Shown here piece after piece: positions 46,401 through 54,136 of a stretch of DNA of 64,000 bases; position 1 is the stretch's first letter; every line of letters begins with the position of its first letter. Made by a program: the position numbers and the translations under genes. This DNA is from Canna indica (Eukaryota; Streptophyta; Magnoliopsida; Zingiberales; Cannaceae), in assembly GCA_034359265.1 (NCBI GenBank), contig CP136890.1, positions 1,862,501 through 1,926,500 of the forward strand, read 5' to 3'. The notes under the pieces are model-generated. The model worked only from the letters and a program-made list of their open reading frames with translations, made no database searches and was not told the DNA's origin.

Positions 46401-47335
46401 CTTCACATGCGGGCCAGGGTCGGCTTCGCACGCAGAATTAGAGACTTCTCATGCAGCCTTAGAAGCTTCTCATGCAGTCTTAGAAATTTCTCATGCGTGC
46501 CTCATTAGTGAGGTGACCGCTATGAGGGAGTACATGGCATGTATTGCTTCTTCCATGCCTGGTGCTCCGGCCCCTCCGCCTCCCTCGTCATTCGACACGA
46601 CGCCAGCTGATGCCGTCCCGACGCAGCCCCTCTCCTTGCCGCATCAGTCGTCGCCACAGGATGCGCTTCATGATTGATGTATTTTATTTTCTATTTTGAT
46701 GTAAACATATTTTGATACGATGTAAATATTACATTTTGATATAAATATGTATAAACATTATAATTTGATGTACGTTTTGAATATTCCCTTGTTGTGGCAG
46801 CATTTTGATATAATTTGATATCTTGTATATTCTTTCGTTGTGGATATAATTTGATGTTAAATGTAAGGTATAAAAAATATTATTATAATTTTTAAATACA
46901 AATTTGCGACGGCTCTGCGATCGTTATATTGTCGCAAAAGGTATATCGAACTAGTCGCCCAAAGCGGTCACAGTTACAATTGCGATCGTTATGCGACGCC
47001 CACTGCGGTCGTAGATAAAACATTTTGCGACAGAAACAACGGTCGCCACACCGTCGCAAATGTAATGTCTGCGACGGTCAAATAAGGTCGCAGATATTAC
47101 GCGACCACATTATGCGACCTTCGTAAATCGTCGCACTACGATTGCAGAATGTTATCATTTGCGACCGCTGCTTTTGCCCGTCGTAGGTTTTCTGCGACGA
47201 TGTCTTTTGCTACGCCTACGCCTCTTTACGATCGCCTATGTCCGTCGCAGAAGGTCTTTAGCGATCGTTTTGCGACGGTATTGTCCGTCGCATATACCCC
47301 ATTTTTTAATAGTGATTTCATATAATGCTAATCAC

Positions 47336-47725
47336 CTGATCTGGAATTAAAGACGGAGATGTATATATATATATATATATATATGTGTGGATTATTTAAG
47401 TCAGAGAGAATGAGTCTTAGTAATTTTATCTTGCCGTGGGGATCACGAATTCACAAGTCAGAAAGTTGATTTGGAGAACAGGACGTAAAATACATTCGTC
47501 GTGCTGACACAAGTGCGTTGAAGTTGGCGGCCCCTTCCGATGCCGAGAAGGTAAATTAGGTGATTTTTTGTCAAATCACCTGATTTGACGAATGTATTTT
47601 ACGTCCTGTTCTCCAAATCAAGAGTGGGACTTATATGGGCAGCCTGCAAGATAAAATTACTAAGACTCATTCTCTGACTTAAATAATCCATATATATATA
47701 CACCTCCATCTTTAATTCCAGATCA
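47336..47725. repeat. Inverted duplication of the UGT promoter
   Basis: The proximal promoter and leader of the UGT gene (right arm, ~47587-47725) is present again in inverse orientation (left arm, 47336-47500). Shared blocks in order are GATCTGGAATTAAAGA, a (TA)n tract, GGATTATTTAAGTCAGAG, AATGAGTCTTAGTAATTTTA, TTGATTTGGAGAACAGGACG and TAAAATACATTCGTC. A central stretch differs (left CGTGGGGATCACG, right CAGGCTGCCCATATAAG). The spacer (47501-47586) has its own small hairpin, GGTGATTT..AAATCACC. The left arm starts ~20 bp from the CACTA element's right end. Confidence 0.93.
47689..47701 (+). promoter_or_regulatory. Probable TATA box of the UGT gene
   Basis: CATATATATATAC, about 62-74 bp upstream of the ATG at 47763. 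The inverted copy contains a longer (TA)n run at ~47361-47384, so a second, divergent core promoter is possible. Confidence 0.6.
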
Positions 47726-47762
47726 AATCAAACTACTGAATGCAAACCAGTTCCGGAGATTA

Positions 47763-49235
47763 ATGGAATCTCAGTCTCTAGACCTTCACTTGCTGTTCTT
47801 CCCCTTCTTCGCCCCCGGCCACATGATCCCCACAGTGGACATGGCTAAGCTCTTCTCCTCCCGTGGCGTCAAGTCCTCCATCCTCACCACCGCGGGCAAT
47901 GCCCCCCTCATCCAACCCTCCGTCGACCTCGCCAACAAGTCTGGCCTACGCCACCCCATCACCATGTCCGTCATCCCCTTCCCGGCCGCCGATTCCGGCC
48001 TCCCCGACGGCTGCGAGAACATAGCCCAGGTCACCACCGAGGAAGCCAAGCGCAAGTTCCTCCAGGCCGTCGCCAGGCTCCGGCAGCCGTTCGAGCAAAT
48101 CCTCGAAGACCTCAAGCCCGACGCCGTCATCGCCGACTTCTTGTTACCGTGGAGCGTGGATGTTGCCGTCAAGCTCGGCTTGCCGTGCGTCGTGTTCTAC
48201 ACCACCAGTTTCTTCGCGCTCTGCGCCAGAAGCAGCATGCGGAGAAACAAGGCAGTGCTCGAGGCTCTGCCCAGTGACGCTGAGTCTTTCGTCGTGCCCG
48301 GCCTCCCCCACCGCATCGAGATGCTGCGGTCGTCGCAGAATCCGAACATGGGCGACACGCCCTGGATTCTGGAGTTCTTCATGCAAGTCATGCTCGCCGG
48401 GCAAAAGAGCGACGGCGGGGTGATGAATAGCTTTTACGAGCTGGAACCCGACTACGTCCATCACTACCGGAGCGTGACCGGTAGGAGGGCGTGGCACGTC
48501 GGACCTGTGTCTCTCTGCAACAAGGATGCGCTGGAGAAATCCGGTAGGGGATACAAGACCTCTGTCGACTTGAACAAGTGCATGAGTTGGCTCGATTCCA
48601 AAGAATCCAGCTCGGTCATCTATGTCTGCTTCGGAAGCATTAGCCAATTCTCCACGGCCCAGCTGAGGGAGATAGCGATCGGGCTCGAGGCTGCTGGCGA
48701 GCCATTCGTTTGGGTGGTGCGGGAAGTTGGTGGAGACGGAGAAGAGTGGCTGCCGGAAGGATACCAGGAGAGGGTGGTGGACACCGGTAAGGGGTTGATC
48801 ATTAGAGGTTGGGCGCCGCAAACGCTCATCTTGGACCACGCGGCGGTCGGCGGGTTCGTAACGCACTGCGGGTGGAACTCGTGCCTCGAGGGCGTCAGCG
48901 CCGGCGTCGCTATGGTGACATGGCCGCTCTTCGCGGAGCAGTTCTACAACGAGAAGCTGATAGTGGAGGTACTGGGTATTGGGGTCAGCGTCGGGGTGAA
49001 GGAGTTCGCCGCGAGGGAGCACCACGAGAAGAGGAAGGTGGTGGCAGCAGAGCAGGTGGCGGAGGCGGTGGCGCGGCTGATGGGCGGAGGAGAGGAGGCG
49101 GAGGGTATAAAGAAGAGGGCGAGGGAGGTCGCAGTGATGGCGGCGAAGGCTGTGGGGGTGGGTGGGTCTTCGTATGTGGACTTGAGCAATCTCATCGACG
49201 AGTTGGTCAACAGAAGGAACGCTAGAAAAGCATAA
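47763..49235 (+). CDS. UDP-glycosyltransferase, UGT73-type
   Basis: A family-1 glycosyltransferase that transfers glucose from UDP-glucose to small hydrophobic acceptors such as phenolics or terpenoids, in the cytosol. It has 490 residues in a single exon, the usual length. The N-terminal FFPFFAPGHMIPTVDMAKLF carries the catalytic His20. The PSPG sugar-donor box spans residues 350-393, WAPQTLILDHAAVGGFVTHC to WPLFAEQ. Its last residue, Gln393, favours UDP-glucose. Other UGT73-like features are VVFYTTSFFALCA, MNSFYELEPDYV and CFGSISQFSTAQLREIA. The acceptor cannot be inferred from sequence. The gene is strongly GC-rich, unlike the surrounding DNA. Its promoter is inversely duplicated just upstream and a CACTA element ends 449 bp before the ATG. 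Confidence 0.95.
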   Translation: MESQSLDLHLLFFPFFAPGHMIPTVDMAKLFSSRGVKSSILTTAGNAPLIQPSVDLANKSGLRHPITMSVIPFPAADSGLPDGCENIAQVTTEEAKRKFLQAVARLRQPFEQILEDLKPDAVIADFLLPWSVDVAVKLGLPCVVFYTTSFFALCARSSMRRNKAVLEALPSDAESFVVPGLPHRIEMLRSSQNPNMGDTPWILEFFMQVMLAGQKSDGGVMNSFYELEPDYVHHYRSVTGRRAWHVGPVSLCNKDALEKSGRGYKTSVDLNKCMSWLDSKESSSVIYVCFGSISQFSTAQLREIAIGLEAAGEPFVWVVREVGGDGEEWLPEGYQERVVDTGKGLIIRGWAPQTLILDHAAVGGFVTHCGWNSCLEGVSAGVAMVTWPLFAEQFYNEKLIVEVLGIGVSVGVKEFAAREHHEKRKVVAAEQVAEAVARLMGGGEEAEGIKKRAREVAVMAAKAVGVGGSSYVDLSNLIDELVNRRNARKA

Positions 49236-49400
49236 GATATGTTCGAAGCTTTGCCGCTTCTTTAATGTAATTTGGAAACACTAATTAAGCTGTTTTTTTT
49301 ATACAAAGATATACTAAATAATGTGTTGCGTAAAAAGAAATGAGATCAAAAGTTGTTCTGGTTTGATTTATTTGATTCCAAAAACACACGCACGCGCGCG

Positions 49401-49439
<39 letters not shown>

Positions 49440-49888
49440 TATTCACAACCGATGAACATGTCGACATATATTCCAGCGAGTTTATAGAATGATGAACATG
49501 GTACTCAGTGTGCACCTACTGTAGCATGGGAATCGGGAAACATAAGATAAAATTGAGTGGATGTTTCACTAATTAATATATCAAAAATGCTAAATTCTCC
49601 AAACTCATTAAACTAATAATTCTTTTAATACTCATATATAATAAAGTACTTATAATTATTGATGAAATTATCATTCATGTCATTGTTAGTGATTAGAAAA
49701 ATTATTAGACTGATAGATTATTAGGATGATATAGCAAGACTCTTAATATATATGTGTACATTGTGAAGCTTTTTCGGTATAAAATTGACATTGTGTGCGT
49801 GCTTGCGTGGTGTCAGCGAGTGTTTGAATGAGAAAAAAGAGAGAAAAAAGTACTAAAATTCATTTTAACATTTTTGACGGCACTAAAG
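49236..49888. other. UGT 3' region and spacer
   Basis: Contains the UGT 3' UTR and a compound microsatellite; no gene seen. Confidence 0.5.
49386..49438. repeat. Compound (CA)(CG)(TA) microsatellite
   Basis: ACACACGCACGCGCGCGCGC followed by about 16 TA units, 150-200 bp after the UGT stop codon. Alternating purine/pyrimidine throughout, a sequence type able to adopt Z-DNA or cruciform structure. Confidence 0.92.
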
Positions 49889-49998
49889 TGATTTTTTTTT
49901 GGGAAATTAGATTAAAAAATCACAAGATTTGCAGAAATTTTACGTTCTACTCAGGATTTCAAAATTCGTCTGTAGATGCACAACGTTTACATTTGTTT

Positions 49999-50126
49999 AT
50001 GTCATCTACTAAATCGTCAAGCATCGTCTCAACTTAACTGACGTGGAGAAAAACGATGTTTGTCATCTACCAAATCATCAAGTGTCGTCTCAACTTAGCT
50101 GATGTGGAGAAAAACGGTGTTTGCCC
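49999..50126. repeat. Tandem duplication in the left TIR
   Basis: Two ~63-bp copies of a unit beginning GTCATCTACYAAATC and ending GTGGAGAAAAACGRTGTTTG. The right TIR has a single copy, so the left arm was lengthened after the element formed. Confidence 0.85.
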
Positions 50127-51219
50127 GGCCTGATGGCTGCATATGTGGCTTACATAATTGTGGGCTCGTTATTAAAAAGGAATAAATAGGGTCCCACATA
50201 TTTTTCTCTCTCTTTTCTTTTTTTTTCCCACTTCTTCTTCCATCCACTGCCACCTTGCACCGCTACCTCCTGCAAACCACCCTGTTTCCAATGCTCAGAT
50301 TGCTCGTGCAATCCATGGCGGCGGAGGAGACGATGTCGACCATCTTGATGATAGCCATTGTCGCGGTCTCAACGAACTACGTAGAGAAGCAAGCGAGCAG
50401 TGAGCGATCAGTGACTTGAAGCACCATGCTCACTCTATAGAAGAACTTGGCAGCGGCTGTTTGAGGCTCCATAAGTTGTTTTCTTCGGAGCTGCAACTTG
50501 TTCTCCAACGACGACAAGTTCAGGTTCAGCCACTACAGCTTAATTCCCCGCATCACTATTGCTCGTGCTCGTGCCCCCTCAGCACTACGACAAGTTGGGC
50601 AAGTTGCAAGCATCGCTGCCTCCTCTCCCTCGTCCGTCATCGCAGGCCAATCCGATCGTCGTCACCACCATTTCGAACAACTTTAACTTGCCCAAGGAGC
50701 ACTCATCATCAGAGACTTGGTTGTCAAGCAAAATATTGGTCTTCGTCTTCTGTGAGGGGGGCGGGAGTGAGGGAGAGGAGGAAGTCGAAGATAATGGACT
50801 TTTGTGCATGGGTGAAGCCTCCATACCACTAGTACAAGAATAGAGCAACGGAAGCCATCAAAGAAGAAAAGTAGTACGAGAGCATAGCAATTGAAATGTA
50901 TTTGATTGATATGAATAGTTAGAGATGGGCGGAAGAGAATGGGAAGGCTATGGGCTATATATAGCTGAGCAGCGAAGAAGATGAAGTGGAATATGGATCC
51001 ACACCTATGACTCAACCAACGCTCTGTCACCTTTTTTGACTCGCACATTAGTCATCAACGGTTCAAATCTCATCTAGCTCCCGTAGGACCCACTGAAACA
51101 CTAATTTATAGTCATTCAAATGGGTAAACTGAAATGCTCATTTGGCATCCTCCCCACTGAGTCGCCCTCTTTCCCTCCCGCACCACACTCTGCCGCTTCA
51201 TTCCTCCTCCACCCTCATG

Positions 51220-51537
51220 GCCGCTGCCACGACGCCAGCGTCAGAGAGTAGTAGGCACAATAATGTATCGTCGACTCCGCCTTACATGCGAGCGGCGGCG
51301 GGGTCCCTAGGTGGAGTCATGGAGGCATGCTGCCTTAGCACATCGATGCGATCAAGACGCGTCTCCAGGGTCACGACGACAGTGCAAATGGAGGGGGTGC
51401 ACGCGCTCTGGAAGGGCCTCACCCCTTTCGCCCTCCGCATGTGCTCCAATGCGGTCCTCCAGTCCGCCTTAAAGGACACTTCCACCGGAGATCTCTCCCA
51501 CCGAGGAAGGATCGCCGCTCTTGTCTCCTCCAACTGA
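51220..51537 (+). pseudogene. Captured fragment of a mitochondrial succinate/fumarate carrier gene
   Basis: The frame reads TPPYMRAAAGSLGGVMEACC, then VQMEGVHALWKGLTPFALRM, then CSNAVLQSALKDTSTGDLSH. This matches the N-terminal third of plant mitochondrial succinate-fumarate carriers (SFC1-type, mitochondrial carrier family). Pieces are missing: the PIDVIKTRLQL helix-1 signature is broken into SMRSRRVSRV, and residues between TPFA and LRM are deleted. The frame ends after ~100 codons at 51537, without the other carrier repeats. It lies between the TIRs of the 49889-53052 element. The sequence similarity is recalled from family knowledge, not computed. Confidence 0.78.
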
Positions 51538-51931
51538 GCCTTCTTAATTCGACGACCTCCGCCAGGTAGACTTCTCCTGGAATAGCCTCCGCCTCTCCAC
51601 CGATCGCCCTCCTCCTATGAGCCTTCATATCGTCGTCTTCTCCCGCAAGTGGCCAGGCCATCGCCACCGCACCCGGCGACATGGAGCGCCCACACCCTCA
51701 CCCTCCATTCCACGCTCGCCCGCCACGTCCGTGCACGTCTTCACCTCTGCAGGGCTGCACAGCAAGTCATCCATGGCGCGAGGAGATGGAGGAGGGAGAG
51801 GAGATTAAGTACGGAAGAAGAAGAAGGAAGAGCAGTAAGAGGTGGCAGCAGTGGAAAGTAGAAAAGTAGGGTAGATTATTAACGGACCCACTTTTTAATA
51901 ACGAGCTCACAACTAGGCATGCTACGTATGC

Positions 51932-52851
51932 AATGGCGGATCCAAAAAAATTTATTAGTGGGGGCAAACTAATAAATAATTTTATACTCAAATATTTTCA
52001 TTCGTTTAGCTGAATTGGTGAGAAGATTTTTTCTAAGTCAATTTCTAAATATTCTTTTTTACATGGAGATTGTGTTTTATTTTCGAAACTAGAATTATTA
52101 TCTAATGATTTTTTTAAAAAAAATCTTTTCCATAAAATATTCCATAATTTTATCAATCAATTTAATTAGCAAGTAAATAAAAATTAAATATTAAAATAAT
52201 TAATAATGCTGAAAATACAAAAAATAATAATGTTGAAAAAAGAATTAGTGCTGAAAAAATTAATAATGCTGTAATAAAAATATCGGTCTTACCACCTGAA
52301 GAAAGTAAAAAATCAATAAACTAAAAATATCGTACGATGTTAGTAGCTCGGCGGAGATTGAAGGTGATCCGATGAGCGACAATTGTAGCGACAGCAGCAG
52401 TAGCGAGCATCGAGGGTCGAGCGGCAGTGGCGACGAGCGTCAAGCGGGTACGAGCGGTGGGCGGCGGCGAGCGACGAGCGGGTATGGGCGGCGGCGAGCG
52501 TTGAGCGGCTACAGGCGGGGCGAGCGGCGACAGGGGCAGCAACAACGAGCAGTTCGGCGACAAGCGACAGCTCGACGACAGGCGACAACCCGGTGATAAG
52601 CGGCAAGCGGCAGATTTAGAAGACGAGAGAGATCGAGAGTGACGAGAGAGAGAGAGAGAGAAAGGAGTGAAGAGCGAGAGAGAGAATGCGAGAGGAGTAA
52701 AATTTTAGTCGATATTAAATAATAATTAATTAGAAGGTAAACATTAAATGCAAAAATATATATTAGATTTTGAGTCATGTACCGCTGTGCGTCAAATAAA
52801 TTATATGTTAGCTATGCTTGTGAGTGGGGGCCTGCATTGGATCCGCCACTG
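51932..52851. mobile_element. hAT-type element (920 bp) with 8-bp TSD
   Basis: Flanked by ACGTATGC at 51924-51931 and 52852-52859. Ends AATGGCGGATCC and inverse CAGTGGCGGATCC. No transposase; most of the interior is AT-rich except a GC-rich repeat block. It sits inside the right TIR of the probable Pack-MULE. Confidence 0.88.
52375..52615. repeat. GC-rich minisatellite in the hAT element
   Basis: Irregular repeats built on CGAGCGGCGRCGAGCG and TACRGGCGG. They are GC-rich in an otherwise AT-rich element and followed by a GA-rich tract (52620-52690). Open frames on either strand are low-complexity Arg/Ser/Ala repeats. Confidence 0.7.
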
Positions 52852-53188
52852 ACGTATGCAGCCGTCAGGCCACACAAGCGACGTTTTCCTCCACGTCAGC
52901 TAAGTTGAGACGACGCTTAACGATTTGGTAGATGACATAAACAGATGTAAATATTGTGCATTTACAGATGAATTTTAAAATCCTGAGTAGAACAAAATTT
53001 TTTTGTAAACCTTATGATTTTTTAGTCTAATTTCATTTTTTTAAAAAAATCAAAATATCTATTACGAATTTGGCACACAAATGATCCTACCAATAAACAA
53101 CGGTTAAACGTGTCTTGAATTTATAATTTGTAAAAAGCCAACCTAACACCGGGCCACATTGTCGGGGGTGCAAGAGAGGCCCCCGCGG

Positions 53189-53398
53189 CAGGGGCGAAGC
53201 CAGAAAATTATCTCAGGGGGGACAAAATATAAAATCACATATCACATAGATAATTTTATGGTAAAAAAATATGTTTAGGGGGGAGGGCAAATATAACTAA
53301 ATACTAATACGTATAATATATATTACTATATATGTCTAAGGGGAGACCAATGTCAGGGGGCAATTGCCTCCCCTAACAGTACATTGGCTCCGCCCCTA
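53189..53398. mobile_element. hAT MITE (210 bp) with perfect 8-bp TSD
   Basis: Ends CAGGGGCGAAGCCA and inverse TAGGGGCGGAGCCA; target duplication CCCCGCGG at 53181-53188 and 53399-53406. CAGGGGCGGAGCC-type ends are common for plant hAT MITEs. Confidence 0.9.
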
Positions 53399-53422
53399 CC
53401 CCGCGGTATAGACTATTCAACA

Positions 53423-53694
53423 TGTTATGTTGTAATCTGATTCGTTTAGGATTATTATGTATTTATAGGATTAGAGAGAAAATTTGCATAAGAGAAGTGT
53501 GAGATATTTTGTATTTTGGGGGCTTTAGTTTTCTCTCTTAGTACTCGTGTTTTTGGCGAATAGTAAAGATCTCTTCATTTGCCCGTGGATGTACGGACAA
53601 CACATCGATGTCCCGAACTACGTAAATCTTGTGTGTTATATATTCTTCTATTTTCTTGTTCTTCGTTGTTTTGCTTGTTGATTTTTTTCCAACA
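53423..53694 (+). mobile_element. Copia-type LTR remnant (solo or truncated)
   Basis: Starts TGTTATGTTGTAATCTG and ends TTTTTTTCCAACA, with the mid-LTR phrases GGATTAGAGAGAAAA, AGATCTCTTCATTTGCC, CCGAACTACGTAAATCTTGT and TTCTTGTTCTTCG in the usual order of Copia LTRs (R/U5 side). No primer-binding site, gag-pol or second LTR is nearby. Confidence 0.68.
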
Positions 53695-54136
53695 AGAACA
53701 TTAATGGAGGGATAATAAAATTAACATGACTGATTAGTGAGACTGATGACTTGGACACATGATGCACATGTAGATCAAAACTTACCACGTTAGCAACACT
53801 TCAAATGACATGTTGAGTTAGAGTTTAATACCGTTGAGAATAGATAATTTTTTTTTAATATTAGTGGTGGATCCGAGACTTGCGTGGAATCTTACTTGAG
53901 CACTTTGCAGATCTCTCGCCGTAGTCGCATCAAACTATGAGACGCGCAAGACTCTCGGCTTCAGATAAGAACATGAATTAAATTGTTAAAATTTTTAATC
54001 TATAAATCTACTAAAAACAAATCTAAATATTTTCACGATATAAATTTTGAATTAAAAAGTAAAATATTTATAGATTATGTATTTATGCACGCATCCCAGC
54101 CTTTCAGTATCGTCGGTAATTCATAATTGCACCGCC
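53695..54136. other. Spacer and promoter of the second DYW gene
   Basis: AT-rich. TATTTATAG at ~54065 is a possible TATA box for the downstream PPR gene. Confidence 0.45.

Larger units (their letters stand above)
41877..46677 (+). pseudogene. Transposon-encoded Transposase_24-type protein, frameshifted
   Basis: Second-type protein of plant CACTA elements (Ptta/En/Spm, Transposase_24). A Pro-rich N-terminus starts at 41877. After a GT..AG intron the domain core appears at 42167-42290 (DVARTMTVMLKSFFHEPWTS, ending WNEFE), then 45582-45919 (YTWDPAIQVQVEDAWEAYIK, NGPNWITSHAWDRLCGIW), 45988-46113 (RDKQRMLIPADPVRVFEETH) and from 46201 (TYNELVTQWGGDPTQHQLD). Two breaks are visible. A run of eight G at 42039-42046 shifts the first exon into a stop; one base fewer would keep the frame into the next exon. 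Around 46400-46425 another one-base shift separates the last exon from its natural tail, a heptad-like SHAxLE repeat ending at 46677. Either the gene is dead or the homopolymers are miscounted. Exon limits are my own splice reading. Confidence 0.75.
39566..47314. mobile_element. CACTA (En/Spm) transposon, 7.7 kb, non-autonomous
   Basis: Begins CACTACTAAAGAAATGAC and ends in the inverse of CACTATTAAAAAATGG. A 3-bp target duplication ATT lies at 39563-39565 and 47315-47317, as CACTA insertions make. Both subterminal regions (39575-39830 and 46905-47305) are packed with TGCGACGG/GCGGTCGCA motifs in both orientations, the presumed transposase-binding sites. The interior carries a Transposase_24-type gene (41877-46677, plus strand) but no TNP2/TNPD-type transposase, so the element could move only with a transposase supplied elsewhere. 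Between ~40160 and 41800, and in the large intron, there is low-GC sequence I cannot assign, possibly captured DNA. Confidence 0.93.
49889..53052. mobile_element. Long-TIR element, probable Pack-MULE
   Basis: The left arm (49889-50195) and the right arm (51865-51931 plus 52852-53052, split by a later hAT element) are ~250-300-bp inverted repeats. Shared blocks in order are TTCTACTCAGGATTT, ATTCRTCTGTARATGCACAA, TTTATGTCATCTAC, CGTCTCAACTTAGCTGACG, GGCCTGA.GGCTGCATA and GAGCTCGTTATTAAAAAG (one base differs left). Long TIRs enclosing GC-rich gene pieces and no transposase are the pattern of Pack-MULEs. No 9-bp target duplication could be fixed and the outermost bases are uncertain, so the superfamily is inferred. 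Confidence 0.75.

Noticed and set aside
48144..49025. 293-codon open frame antisense to the UGT gene
   Set aside because: It is a shadow of the GC-rich UGT reading frame, with no domain of its own; such antisense frames are common opposite GC3-rich genes.
51932..52851. Arg/Ser-rich frames in the GC-rich minisatellite
   Set aside because: Low-complexity translation of short tandem repeats inside a hAT element.
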